Source of the DNA: Parvibaculum sp041688015
Lineage (GTDB): Bacteria; Pseudomonadota; Alphaproteobacteria; Parvibaculales; Parvibaculaceae
DNA length: 64,000 bases
Assembly (NCBI GenBank): GCA_041688015.1
Contig: JBDNIY010000009.1
Span: 1 to 64,000 of the forward strand
Reading direction: 5' to 3'
In this document: positions 33,561 to 42,239 of the stretch, in pieces
How positions within the stretch are numbered: the stretch's first letter is position 1
How the letters are laid out: each line of letters begins with the position of its first letter
Position numbers and translations under genes: made by a program
Notes under the pieces: generated by a model
Database searches by the model: none
Seen by the model: only the letters and a program-made list of their open reading frames with translations
What the model was told of the DNA's origin: nothing

Positions 33561-35276
33561 ATGACCACCAATTCTGTTGATCGCAGTCGCGATCTCTCTC
33601 AGCCGCTTGATCGCCTAAACCCCGACGAGACCTTGAAGGCGACAAGCGATTTTCTGCGCGGGACGATTTCAGAGGGCCTGCTGGACCGTATAACCGGTGC
33701 CATGTCTTCGCCCGACGATGTAAAGCTGATGAAGTTTCACGGCATTTATCAGCAGGATGATCGCAGCGTCCGAGATGAGCGTCGCCGACAAAAACTGGAA
33801 CCGGCCTATCAATTTATGATCCGCGTACGGCTCCCAGGCGGCATTTGCACCTCGGCGCAATGGCTGAAATTTGACGAGCTTGCGCGCGCGCATGGTGGTG
33901 AAACGCTAAGAATGACGACGCGGCAGACTTTTCAGTTTCATTGGGTTCTGAAAGGCAGCCTGCAGCCCCTCATTCGTGGCTTGCATGAAGTTTTGTTGGA
34001 CACGATAGCGGCCTGTGGCGATGACAGCCGCGGCGTTATGTGCACGGTTGACCCGCAAAGCTCGCGCTTTCATGCCGAAGTGTCAGCAATGGCAAAACGT
34101 ATCAGCGACCATGTCATTCCCAAGACCCGCGGCTATCACGAAATCTGGTATGGCGACGAACGTGTGGCGTCCTCAGAGCCCGAAGAGCCGTTTTATGGCC
34201 GCAGTTACATGCCGCGGAAATTCAAAATCGCCTTTGCTGTGCCACCTTCTAATGACATCGATGTCTACGCGCAGGATCTGGGCTATATCCCTATTGGCAA
34301 TCCCGACCGTCTAGAAGGCTTCAATGTCGTCATTGGAGGCGGTATGGGGCGCACCGACCAAGCACCCGAGACCTACCCACGCCTTGCAAGTCTGATTGGA
34401 TACATTCCCGTCGAGCAGCTTACCGCTTGCACTGATGCGGTGATGGCCGTGCAGCGGGACTATGGCGACCGCAAGGAACGCATGCACGCGCGCTTCAAAT
34501 ATACAATTGACGACAAGGGGCTCGACTGGATCAAGGCCGAGATCGAGAAGAATATGGGCTTCGCGTTCGAAGAGGCCCGCCCCTTCGAGTTCACAACGAA
34601 CGGCGATAGCTTCGGCTGGAACGAGACGCCGGACGGACGGCATCATCGGACGGTTTTTGTTCAGAGCGGTCGTTTGAACATTGAGCTACTTGATGCCATG
34701 AGGGATGTCGCGCGGGTGCACAAAGGCACGTTTCGTCTGACGCCAAATCAGAACCTCATCATCGCTGGCGTGGAGAGCGAAGATAAAGCCTCGATTGATG
34801 CCATCTTGGACATGCATGGGCTCTTGATCGAAACGGCCTCAACGCTGCGCAAGAATGCAATCGCTTGCGTCGCCTTCCCGACCTGTGGGTTGGCGATGGC
34901 CGAAAGCGAGCGTTATATGCCCACATTCTTGACCAAACTGGAAGAAATCCTAGCGCGCCACGGCTTAGCCGATGAAGAAATCACTGTGCGGATGAGCGGC
35001 TGTCCGAATGGCTGCTCAAGGCCCTATATTGCCGAAATTGCGCTGACGGGGCGCGCACCCGGAAAATATAATGTTTATCTTGGCGGCGGCTTTCACGGTC
35101 AGCGTCTCAATCGCATGGTCCGTGAAAACATCGCTGAGCCGGCCATTCTAGAGTTTCTGGAAGAGGTGATTGGACGTTATGCCAGCGAGCGTGAACCGGC
35201 AGAGAAGTTTGGTGATTTCTGTATCCGTGCGGGCATCGTTCGTGAAGTAACCGAGGGACGCCTCTCCAATGACTAA
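33561..35276 (+). CDS. cysI: sulfite reductase hemoprotein beta subunit
   Basis: 571 residues, close to E. coli CysI. The sirohaem/4Fe-4S ligands are in the last quarter: CVAFPTCGLAMAESER and SGCPNGCSRPYIAE. The earlier TTRQTFQFHWVLKG and RFHAEVSAMAKRI stretches are typical of the substrate pocket. The last 8 bases overlap metB, tying sulfide production to its use. Confidence 0.96.
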   Translation: MTTNSVDRSRDLSQPLDRLNPDETLKATSDFLRGTISEGLLDRITGAMSSPDDVKLMKFHGIYQQDDRSVRDERRRQKLEPAYQFMIRVRLPGGICTSAQWLKFDELARAHGGETLRMTTRQTFQFHWVLKGSLQPLIRGLHEVLLDTIAACGDDSRGVMCTVDPQSSRFHAEVSAMAKRISDHVIPKTRGYHEIWYGDERVASSEPEEPFYGRSYMPRKFKIAFAVPPSNDIDVYAQDLGYIPIGNPDRLEGFNVVIGGGMGRTDQAPETYPRLASLIGYIPVEQLTACTDAVMAVQRDYGDRKERMHARFKYTIDDKGLDWIKAEIEKNMGFAFEEARPFEFTTNGDSFGWNETPDGRHHRTVFVQSGRLNIELLDAMRDVARVHKGTFRLTPNQNLIIAGVESEDKASIDAILDMHGLLIETASTLRKNAIACVAFPTCGLAMAESERYMPTFLTKLEEILARHGLADEEITVRMSGCPNGCSRPYIAEIALTGRAPGKYNVYLGGGFHGQRLNRMVRENIAEPAILEFLEEVIGRYASEREPAEKFGDFCIRAGIVREVTEGRLSND

Positions 35277-36435
35277 GAAGGGGCCTATCCCCCCTCGGCC
35301 TGAAACGATTGCCGCAGCGCACGGCGTTGCAAGCGATCGTGCGCATGGTGCAGTGGTTCCGCCGCCCTATCTTTCGAGCACTTACGTATTTGAAGGATAT
35401 GCACAGCCCGGTGCCTATGAATACGGGCGTGCGGGCAATCCCACACGGGACCTTCTGGCAAGCGCTCTAGCCGCACTTGAAGGTGGCGCGGGCGCAGTCA
35501 TCACCTCCAGCGGCATGTCGGCGCTTGATTTGCTCGTTGGGAGGTTAAAGCCTGATGATTTGATGTTGGCCCCGCATGATTGCTATGGCGGCACCATGCG
35601 TCTCCTGAAGGCGCGCGCAGGCCTAGGGCAGATGCGGGTTCAGTTTGTCGATCAGGGCAACAGACAGGCCTTCGATATGGCACTTGTGGCGCGCCCCGCT
35701 CTTGTGCTGATCGAGACACCGAGCAATCCGTTGATGCGCGTCGTGGACATCGCCGCGCTGTCTGGTAAGGCGCGCCAAGTCGGGGCCAGAATTGCGGTCG
35801 ATAACACGTTTCTGTCTCCCGCCCTGCAACGCCCGCTTGAGCTTGGTGCGGATTTCTCCATTCACTCGACGACGAAATACCTGAACGGTCACTCTGATGT
35901 GATCGGCGGTGCCGTCGTTGCAGCCGACCCTGAACAGGTCAAGGAACTGGCCTATTGGGCGAATGTCGTGGGGAGCACCGGCGCTCCCTTTGACGCCTGG
36001 CTGACCTTGAGAGGCATGCGAACGCTTCACCCCCGCATGCGCCAGCAACAGGCAACAGCTATGTTGATTGCGCGCTATTTGGAGGGGCATGGCGCTGTTT
36101 CAAAGGTCTATTATCCGGGCCTTGAAAGCCACGAAACGCATGCGATTGCACAGCGCCAGCAAAGCGGCTTTGGCGCGATGTTGAGTTTTGAGCTAAAAGG
36201 TGGCGTTGAGGCTGTACGTCGGTTCATCGACGCCGTGACTTTTTTCACATTGGCAGAGTCGCTCGGCGGCGTTGAAAGCCTAGTATCGCATCCCGTGACA
36301 ATGACCCACGCAGATATGGGCGACGCGGCGCGCGCCGAAGCTGGCATTACCGAAGGCCTTTTAAGATTGTCCGTCGGGCTGGAAGCCGAAGAAGACCTCT
36401 TAGCCGGTCTCGAACATGGTCTTTCTGCCTGCTGA
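35269..36435 (+). CDS. metB: cystathionine gamma-synthase (MetB-type)
   Basis: 388-residue PLP enzyme of the Cys/Met metabolism family. The Schiff-base lysine is in HSTTKYLNGHSD, and YEYGRAGNPTRDLL is the usual phosphate-binding entry. The DCYGGTMRLLKARAG and VQFVDQGNRQAF stretches match E. coli MetB more closely than MetC or MetZ. It joins activated homoserine with cysteine to make cystathionine. Overlap of 8 bases with cysI implies cotranslation. MetZ-like direct sulfhydrylation cannot be ruled out from sequence alone. Confidence 0.87.
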   Translation: MTKKGPIPPRPETIAAAHGVASDRAHGAVVPPPYLSSTYVFEGYAQPGAYEYGRAGNPTRDLLASALAALEGGAGAVITSSGMSALDLLVGRLKPDDLMLAPHDCYGGTMRLLKARAGLGQMRVQFVDQGNRQAFDMALVARPALVLIETPSNPLMRVVDIAALSGKARQVGARIAVDNTFLSPALQRPLELGADFSIHSTTKYLNGHSDVIGGAVVAADPEQVKELAYWANVVGSTGAPFDAWLTLRGMRTLHPRMRQQQATAMLIARYLEGHGAVSKVYYPGLESHETHAIAQRQQSGFGAMLSFELKGGVEAVRRFIDAVTFFTLAESLGGVESLVSHPVTMTHADMGDAARAEAGITEGLLRLSVGLEAEEDLLAGLEHGLSAC

Positions 36436-36456
36436 GACAAAATCCAACAAGCATGT

Positions 36457-36717
36457 TTAGTCGCCGTCGTCCGGCTCCGGGTTAAAGGAAGGCAGCTTGT
36501 CGGGAACACCGTTCATGGCGTCAGCATTTTTCGGCGGCGTGCGCTTGATGGTGATGTTCGGCCAGACTTGAGAATATTTGTGATTGAGTGCGAGCCACGC
36601 ATCGGTCGCCGCGCTGTCGGTATCGGGGAAAATGGCCTCTGCTGGACATTCAGGTACGCAGACGCCGCAATCCATATATTTGCAGAGGATACAATTGTCG
36701 GTGACAACGAATGTCAT
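36457..36717 (-). CDS. shortened FdxA-type ferredoxin
   Basis: 86 residues. Both ends match the 7Fe ferredoxin FdxA (start MTFVVTDNCILCKYMDC; end WLALNHKYSQVWPNITIKRT). About 25 residues of the usual 106-112 are missing in the middle: CKYxDC is joined directly to GVCVPECPAEAI, so the end of cluster I and the start of cluster II are gone. Five cysteines remain (9, 12, 17, 20, 24), enough for one cluster at most in a new arrangement. The reading frame is intact, and the gene is coupled to the upstream unknown gene by a 4-base overlap. It may be a novel single-cluster ferredoxin or a decaying gene. Confidence 0.8.
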   Translation of the reverse strand: MTFVVTDNCILCKYMDCGVCVPECPAEAIFPDTDSAATDAWLALNHKYSQVWPNITIKRTPPKNADAMNGVPDKLPSFNPEPDDGD

Positions 36718-37115
36718 GAAGCGAGCCTCTCGATCAAGCGTTCCGGCTCAGCAGGGATGAGCGGTGTCGTGTTGGAGATATAATCTGGTTGCGCGGCACG
36801 CAACTTCCAAACCCATGCTTCGATCTGTTCCGCCTCTTCTTTTGTAACGCTCTTTGCCAGAAAGGCCCGGAAAAAGGGCTGCATAATCCGTCCGGTCGTG
36901 CCCCGGTTGTCGCAAATCAGCTCAAGAAGATTTTTCGTCAGAGGGCTAACATCAAAAAACTCGCGATACGGATTGAGGAGAGGAAGCAGCGCTTTATCCA
37001 CGCGTGGCCAACGCGCTGACGAGATATGCGTCAGGACGTTTCCAAGATGGGGATGGCGGCGGAGTGCGCCAGATAGGGTTTCAGCCAGCAATCCTGCCTT
37101 TGTCTTGTTGGTCAT
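36714..37115 (-). CDS. unknown protein upstream of ferredoxin
   Basis: 133 residues, soluble, mostly helical by composition, starting MTNKTKAGLLAETLSGALRR. I recognise no domain. There is one Cys, at ELICDNRGTTGRI. It overlaps the ferredoxin by 4 bases and is divergent from the membrane-protein operon that ends in nsrR, with the inverted repeat at 37189-37205 between them. It probably belongs to the nitric oxide response through this shared control region. Confidence 0.7.
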   Translation of the reverse strand: MTNKTKAGLLAETLSGALRRHPHLGNVLTHISSARWPRVDKALLPLLNPYREFFDVSPLTKNLLELICDNRGTTGRIMQPFFRAFLAKSVTKEEAEQIEAWVWKLRAAQPDYISNTTPLIPAEPERLIERLAS

Positions 37116-37188
37116 CTGAGTGCCTCGAAGGGTCCGTTCATACTTAAACAGGTATTTTATATATTGCTTTATGCAGTTTTCCGCAATA

Positions 37189-37205
37189 AAGTATTTTTAA
37201 TACTT
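37189..37205. promoter_or_regulatory. perfect inverted repeat AAGTATT-N3-AATACTT, possible NsrR operator
   Basis: A 7-base perfect inverted repeat with 3-base spacer, 25 bases before ATG 37230. A related AT-rich stretch (CAGGTATTTTATATATTG) lies at about 37149-37166. The NsrR consensus of proteobacteria has ATTT/AAAT-type half-sites in a similar arrangement, and an NsrR-like gene lies in the same operon. Binding is inference. Confidence 0.5.
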
Positions 37206-37229
37206 CTTATTATTGGCGGATGGTGTTTC

Positions 37230-38627
37230 ATGGCCATGAGTGCTGGTGTTTCCCGCTGGACGATGCTGCATCTGGGCATTGCTGTGGCGATGTTCCTCAT
37301 CGCCCAAGTTCTTTTGTCTGTAGGTTTTGCTGATCCGATCGCGGATGGGCGGGCGCCGCAAATGCTGATCGTCGTGCATCTCATTGTGATCGGCTGGCTC
37401 TGCCTCATGATGCTGGGCGCGCTTTATCAGTTCGTTCCGGTCATGACCAATTCTCATCTTTTTAGCCAACGCCTGCCAATCATCGCATTGGGTGCCATTG
37501 TCATCGGCCTCGGCGGCATGGTCGCGGGCTTTGTCGCTCTGGGCGGTAGCGATTTGGTGCCGCTAAGTTGTTTACCGCTCGGTGGCGCACTTGTGTTGGT
37601 CGGCTTTGCACTGGGCACTTTCAACATCGCCGCGACGCTTTGGCGCGCCTATCCATTTCCCATACAGGCCAGCTTCGTCGCGGTCGGCCTTGGCTTCCTT
37701 TTGGTGACTGCGGGCATTGGCCTCTGTTTTACGTTGGCGCTCGCTTTGCCGAACCCACCCGCAATGCTTGTTGGCTTCTTGCACGAAGGCTTGGCCGCCC
37801 ATGTTACCGCAGGGCTTGGGGGCTGGTTCACGCTGACGGCGATGGGTGTGAGCTATCGTTTGCTCTCCATGTTTATGCTGGCCCCCGAGGAGGCCAGCGG
37901 TGCCACTTATGCCGCGCTGACGCTAACCCCGCTGGGGTTGCTGATCGCCATCGTGGGCGTGCTGCTCGGTGGTGCAGGCGAATTTGCCGACATGCTTGCT
38001 ATGGGTGGTGCTGCAATGGCGGCAGTGGGCATCGTCTTCTACTTGTTTGACATTGCCAAGCTCTATCGCATTCGCAAGCGTCGTCATCTTGAGCTGAACA
38101 GCATCGCGGCTGCCGCCGCCATCACCTGCCTTGCCCTTGTTGTTGTGGCAACGGCAGCAGCGGCGATCACCGGCACTATCGAACGTTACGCAGCAATGCT
38201 CGTCTATCTGTTCGTTTTTGGTTGGCTGTCAGGCTTGGGATTGAGTCAGCTTTACAAGATCGTCCCGTTCATGACCTGGCTGGACGTTTTTGGAAAACGT
38301 CTTGGCAAGGGACCGGTGCCGCGCGTTCAAGACCTTGTGAATGAACCGCGCGCTCGGCGTTGGTTCATTCTCTATTTTGCGTCAGTCATTGTCGCAACCA
38401 TCGCAATGGTCCTCTCGGACCCAAGGTTTTTTACCTTTGCCTGTTGGGGACAACTCGCGGCGACAGGCTTGATCGGTATGGAGCTTTGGCACGCCCGTCA
38501 TCCAGACCCCAACGCCAAGCCGAAGCCACTTGCAGCCGGTGGGCCTGCGCTGTTTTCCAATGCCAAACAACCTCAACCGCAATCACATGGAGATCGACCT
38601 CATGTCAGATTCACTCGTAACACTTGA
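37230..38627 (+). CDS. polytopic membrane protein, NnrS/haem-copper-subunit-I-like
   Basis: 465 residues from ATG 37230. An in-frame TTG at 37164 would place the inverted repeat inside the gene and is less likely. About twelve membrane helices with histidines at helix ends: MLIVVHLIVIGWLCLMMLGA, FLHEGLAAHVTAGLGGWFTL. The arrangement recalls NnrS and cbb3-type oxidase subunit I-like proteins, but without the full set of haem-copper ligands. Downstream DUF2249, DUF59 and NsrR-like genes point to handling of nitric oxide or protection of iron-sulfur proteins. Exact role unknown. Confidence 0.75.
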   Translation: MAMSAGVSRWTMLHLGIAVAMFLIAQVLLSVGFADPIADGRAPQMLIVVHLIVIGWLCLMMLGALYQFVPVMTNSHLFSQRLPIIALGAIVIGLGGMVAGFVALGGSDLVPLSCLPLGGALVLVGFALGTFNIAATLWRAYPFPIQASFVAVGLGFLLVTAGIGLCFTLALALPNPPAMLVGFLHEGLAAHVTAGLGGWFTLTAMGVSYRLLSMFMLAPEEASGATYAALTLTPLGLLIAIVGVLLGGAGEFADMLAMGGAAMAAVGIVFYLFDIAKLYRIRKRRHLELNSIAAAAAITCLALVVVATAAAAITGTIERYAAMLVYLFVFGWLSGLGLSQLYKIVPFMTWLDVFGKRLGKGPVPRVQDLVNEPRARRWFILYFASVIVATIAMVLSDPRFFTFACWGQLAATGLIGMELWHARHPDPNAKPKPLAAGGPALFSNAKQPQPQSHGDRPHVRFTRNT

Positions 38628-39186
38628 TGTCCGTCCGATATTGCGAGACGGCGGTGAGCCTTTCGCTGAAATAATGAACGCTGTCGCTCGCTTGACGTCA
38701 GGCCAAAGCCTAAAATTGCTCGCCACATTTCGTCCCGTCCCGTTGTTTGCCGTGATGGCGCGAAATGGCTTTGAACACAGCGAGCGCGAAATTCCTGATG
38801 GCGACTGGGAGATCGTTTTCACGCCGCGTGGCGATGCCTCGGCGGCGACCAACTTGCCGGAAAATGCGCCAGCCGCACCACCCACCCGTGCGCGCAAGAA
38901 CGCGTCCAGTGCCGAGCCCGGTGAGGCCGATGATAGCCAATGGCCGACCGCATGCCAGTCGTTGGACAATCGTGGTCTTGAGCCTCCCGAACCAATGGTG
39001 CGCACGTTGGAAGCCGTGGAAGGCCTAGTGGTCGGCGAGGTGCTGGAAATCTGGAACGATCGTGATCCGCTGTTCCTCTATCCTGAACTTACCGCACGTG
39101 GCCACTTGGTGCACCGCGAGGCTCGCGGGGCAGAAGGGTATCGCGTGTTAATCCGCAAGGGCGAGACCCCGCAGGAGGCCGCATGA
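38602..39186 (+). CDS. DUF2249 protein with two domains
   Basis: 194 residues from ATG 38602, preceded by GGAG; it overlaps the membrane-protein gene by 26 bases. Two DUF2249 units are visible: LDVRPILRDGGEPFAEIMNA with PVPLFAVMARNGF (residues 1-75), and LDNRGLEPPEPMVRTLEAVE with DRDPLFLYPELTARGH (residues 115-190). They are joined by an Ala/Pro/Arg linker. DUF2249 is a TusA-like fold seen in nitric oxide and nitrate-related clusters. It probably works with the following DUF59 protein. Confidence 0.85.
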   Translation: MSDSLVTLDVRPILRDGGEPFAEIMNAVARLTSGQSLKLLATFRPVPLFAVMARNGFEHSEREIPDGDWEIVFTPRGDASAATNLPENAPAAPPTRARKNASSAEPGEADDSQWPTACQSLDNRGLEPPEPMVRTLEAVEGLVVGEVLEIWNDRDPLFLYPELTARGHLVHREARGAEGYRVLIRKGETPQEAA

Positions 39187-39491
39187 ACCCGCTGTCGATT
39201 GACGTCTTGCGCGAAGCCCTAAAGGACGTGTTTGATCCAGAGCTTGGTTACAATATTGTTGACCTCGGATTGGTCTACGATATCGCCATGGCCGATGGCG
39301 ACGTCACCGTCACCATGACTCTGACCACGCCGGGCTGTCCCGCATCTGAAATAATCCAAGGGGGCGTTTATGAGCGCACCCTCGCAGTTGAGGGTGTGAG
39401 CGATGTCGATATAAATCTCGTTTGGGATCCACCTTGGAGTACCGATGCAATGAGCCCGGTTGCCAAGGAACATTTCGGCATCTCGGCTTGA
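39183..39491 (+). CDS. DUF59/MIP18 metal-sulfur cluster assembly protein (SufT/PaaD-like)
   Basis: 102 residues with the family signature VFDPELGYNIVDLGLVYDIA and the conserved TTPGCPAS with its reactive Cys. Such proteins help mature or repair iron-sulfur clusters. ATG overlaps the DUF2249 stop (ATGA). In a nitric oxide cluster it would rebuild clusters damaged by NO; this is inference from context. Confidence 0.9.
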   Translation: MNPLSIDVLREALKDVFDPELGYNIVDLGLVYDIAMADGDVTVTMTLTTPGCPASEIIQGGVYERTLAVEGVSDVDINLVWDPPWSTDAMSPVAKEHFGISA

Positions 39492-39510
39492 GCCTGCACG
39501 TAGGAGGAAC

Positions 39511-39984
39511 ATGATGCGCGTCACCTTGCATACCGATTATGCGCTTCGGATGTTGTTCCTCTTGGCAATAGAGCCGGACGAATTACACACGATCGAGGAA
39601 ATATCCACGCGCTATGACATTTCACGTAATCATCTGATGAGGGTGGCACAGACCTTGGCGCAATCGGGATTTGTTGAGAGTACGCGGGGACGCAATGGCG
39701 GTTTGCGCCTTGCAAGACAACCAGAAAATATTAATGTTGGTGCTGTCGTTCGTGCAACGGAGGATAATTTCAACTTAGTTGAATGCCTGACAGCGGCGGA
39801 AAATAATTGTCGGATCGCGTCGACTTGTGGCTTGCGTGGACCGCTGGAAGAGGCGCTGGCCGCATTCCTTGAGGTGCTCAATCACTACACTCTCGCCGAT
39901 CTCGTGAAAAACCCCGGCCTTCCTTTTGCGCTTCCACATCGCCGAGATCTGCCTGCAAGACAGGAGTCATGTGCTGCAAAATGA
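39511..39984 (+). CDS. nsrR: Rrf2-family regulator, NsrR-like
   Basis: 157 residues with the Rrf2 winged helix (LHTDYALRMLFLLAI, YDISRNHLMRVAQTLAQSGF, STRGRNGGLRLARQP). The cluster-binding region has Cys92, Cys100 and Cys106, spaced C-x7-C-x5-C as in NsrR, followed by AFLEVLNHYTLADL, also NsrR-like. NsrR holds a 4Fe-4S or 2Fe-2S cluster and is released from DNA by nitric oxide. Start at 39511 with GGAGGAAC upstream. It is probably autoregulated through the repeat at 37189-37205. Confidence 0.85.
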   Translation: MMRVTLHTDYALRMLFLLAIEPDELHTIEEISTRYDISRNHLMRVAQTLAQSGFVESTRGRNGGLRLARQPENINVGAVVRATEDNFNLVECLTAAENNCRIASTCGLRGPLEEALAAFLEVLNHYTLADLVKNPGLPFALPHRRDLPARQESCAAK

Positions 39985-40337
39985 AGCGCGAAATCAAAAT
40001 TAAGCGAGCCTATGCACCAGTGGAAAAAGACGACGGGACGCGCGTTCTGGTTGACCGGCTCTGGCCGCGCGGCGTCAAGCGCGAAGACGCTGCCTTAGAT
40101 GGTTGGATGAAGGAACTTGCACCAAGCACCGAGCTGCGCAAATGGTTCAACCATGACGCTGAGCGCTTTACTGAATTTCGCAGCCGTTATAGTGGCGAAT
40201 TGAAAGCCAATGGTGAGGCCGTGAAAGAGCTTCTGAAGACCGGTCGAACAAAGAGGCTTACCCTCATCTATTCGGCCCATGATGAAGAGCACAATCAGGC
40301 CGTGGTGCTCGCCGACCATCTTCGCAAGCTCGTCTGA
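39981..40337 (+). CDS. DUF488 family protein
   Basis: 118 residues, starting MKREIKIKRAYAPVEKDDGT. DUF488 signatures are present: VLVDRLWPRGVKREDA, WMKELAPSTELRKWFNHD, and the end TLIYSAHDEEHNQAVVLADH. Function unknown. It overlaps the end of nsrR by 4 bases and is the last gene of the operon. DUF488 genes often travel with NO and nitrite stress genes. Confidence 0.88.
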   Translation: MKREIKIKRAYAPVEKDDGTRVLVDRLWPRGVKREDAALDGWMKELAPSTELRKWFNHDAERFTEFRSRYSGELKANGEAVKELLKTGRTKRLTLIYSAHDEEHNQAVVLADHLRKLV

Positions 40338-40689
40338 TCTTCAAAGCATTGGTCCGTCACGTGACCCGCGCACAGAGTTTGCGTAGGGTTTATGCGAACT
40401 GCAAGCTGTACCTATTTGAAAATTCAGAGGGAGACGCTGGGGAAATTTTGCAGCGTCCCGCCCCTTTGTTCTGAGAGTTTTATCCATACAGTCTGCTTCA
40501 AAAATTGTTTGTCGCGCTAAAGGGCTTGCCCATTGAATTTGATGCGGCATGATGGTCGCGCGATTGTAAATTGCGCCAGGGTTGAGCCTTGAATCCGAAC
40601 CATAGTCGGAACTCAACCATCAAAAAACTAGGGTAGGGACAGAAAATGATTGCCATCAACGGCCAAATTGCGCGCGAGGCGATGCTGTC
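40338..40689. other. intergenic region before the catabolic cluster
   Basis: A 352-base gap. A perfect 10-base palindrome GTCACGTGAC is at 40356-40365. No gene, strong terminator or recognised promoter was found. It separates the nitric oxide operon from the APH-like gene and should hold the promoter of the latter. Confidence 0.5.
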
Positions 40690-41727
40690 GTGAATGCGCG
40701 CGAAGAAGACCTGCGCAACAGGCTCGGGCGATATCTCACGCAGCGGTGGTCCGCGCCAACCGTCGTCAGCGAAATGAAGCGCATTCCTGGAGGCGCATCT
40801 CGCGAGACTTGGAAGTGTCAGGCGGTACATGACGTTGCGCAACGTGGGTTGATTGTAAGGATCGATCCGATCACAAGCCTTATTGAAACGGATCGACGGG
40901 TCGAATATCGAACCATTGAGGCCATGTTCAAGGTGGGCCTCCCCGTGCCCGAACCGCTTTTCCTTGAAGAAGATGAGCAATGGTTAGAGCGCCCCTTTTC
41001 GGTCATGTCTGAAGTGACCGGCTGCGATGCATCGTCGGAGGGTATCCCCGACGCGCACCGCGTGAAACTGGGCGCACGGAAATGGACTTTGCTCGGTCAG
41101 ATCGCAAAGCTCGATCCGATTACGCTGGGTCTTGAAGCTTTTATGCCCAAGACAACACCCGCTAATTGCGCGATAGAACAGTTGGACTATTGGCACAAGG
41201 TCATTCGCGATGACGAATTGCATCCCAATCCTGTCGCTGAGGCTGCGATCCGTTGGCTGAAACGCAACCCACCCCCACCAGCCACTAAACTCAGTCTTGT
41301 GCATGGCGATTATCGCACGGGCAATTTTCTCTACTCGCCCAACGGCGACCTCAAGGCCATCCTCGATTGGGAAATGGCGCATATCGGCGATCCCTATGAA
41401 GATCTTGCCTGGTCGTTCGATCCATTGTGGAGTTGGGGGATGCCAGAACTTGCGGGCCGTCTTTTGCCGCATAAGGAAGCTGTGCGGCATTGGGAAGATG
41501 CGAGCGGTTTGGACCTTGATCCGCAAGCCTTCCGCTGGTGGCAAGTTTTTGCCGCTGTCAAAGGCATTGGTATTTGGATTTCCTCAAGCGAGGACTTTCA
41601 CAACGGCGCCACAAAGGATCCAATCCTTGCCATGGCCGGTTGGTTGATGACGGACCGCGAGCAACAAATCCTTGTGGACTACCTCTCGCCTCATTCGTCA
41701 CATCGTTTTTATGAGGTCGTGAAATGA
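40690..41727 (+). CDS. APH-type phosphotransferase family protein
   Basis: 345 residues of the aminoglycoside-phosphotransferase/choline-kinase fold. The Brenner motif is LSLVHGDYRTGNFLY and the metal-binding ILDWEMAHIGDPYEDLAWSF. Proteins of this ACAD10-like group sit in degradation clusters and probably phosphorylate hydroxylated small molecules or hydroxyacyl-CoA, not antibiotics. GTG start at 40690. It is coupled to the next gene by a 4-base overlap. Confidence 0.85.
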   Translation: MNAREEDLRNRLGRYLTQRWSAPTVVSEMKRIPGGASRETWKCQAVHDVAQRGLIVRIDPITSLIETDRRVEYRTIEAMFKVGLPVPEPLFLEEDEQWLERPFSVMSEVTGCDASSEGIPDAHRVKLGARKWTLLGQIAKLDPITLGLEAFMPKTTPANCAIEQLDYWHKVIRDDELHPNPVAEAAIRWLKRNPPPPATKLSLVHGDYRTGNFLYSPNGDLKAILDWEMAHIGDPYEDLAWSFDPLWSWGMPELAGRLLPHKEAVRHWEDASGLDLDPQAFRWWQVFAAVKGIGIWISSSEDFHNGATKDPILAMAGWLMTDREQQILVDYLSPHSSHRFYEVVK

Positions 41728-42176
41728 TCCCTAAAGGTACAGCCGGCATCGAAAATATTTCGACGCGCATTCTCGGTAATCTTCTGCCCAAAATGGACGA
41801 CGCCTACACGATTGCTGATCTAGCAATCATAGCGAATCTTGTCGGCATGGTTGGGCAGGATTTCAACCGGGCCGCAGATGTGTTGATATCAGATCACGAC
41901 GACATCACGGCCATTCTTTATGACGCCTTGCCGCATATCAACGACAAGGGCTTGCATCAGCGCATGGAGGCGGCACTTGATGCCGACGTTTCGAGCTATC
42001 GCGTCGAGGCGCTCAATGCACGAGGCGACACAGTGATGCGGGTGTTGATCGATGTGCAGAATGCCGTCGAGCAGGCGAGCGACGGTGGTGCCCCGTGGGC
42101 AGTCAAACTCAACAAAAAGATATGGGGATTTCTGGATGCCTATGTCGCACGCCGCACCTATGACATCGCCATGTAG
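41724..42176 (+). CDS. unknown protein coupled to APH-type gene
   Basis: 150 residues, soluble and helical, starting MIPKGTAGIENISTRILGNL. I recognise no family. The ATG overlaps the APH gene stop, so it is probably needed in a fixed ratio with the kinase-like protein. Confidence 0.75.
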   Translation: MIPKGTAGIENISTRILGNLLPKMDDAYTIADLAIIANLVGMVGQDFNRAADVLISDHDDITAILYDALPHINDKGLHQRMEAALDADVSSYRVEALNARGDTVMRVLIDVQNAVEQASDGGAPWAVKLNKKIWGFLDAYVARRTYDIAM

Positions 42177-42239
42177 GTGACCACCCACAACCTGCCATGC
42201 GTAGAGTACACGCGCCACTTATGACGCTGAGGAGCTGAC

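Noticed and set aside
37164..37229. TTG start for the membrane protein before nsrR
   Set aside because: Would put the perfect inverted repeat inside the coding region; ATG 37230 is more likely, although the TTG form cannot be fully excluded.
40690..41727. Antibiotic resistance (aminoglycoside phosphotransferase)
   Set aside because: The APH fold is shared with many metabolic kinases; the context is catabolic and the ACAD10-like features point away from drug resistance.
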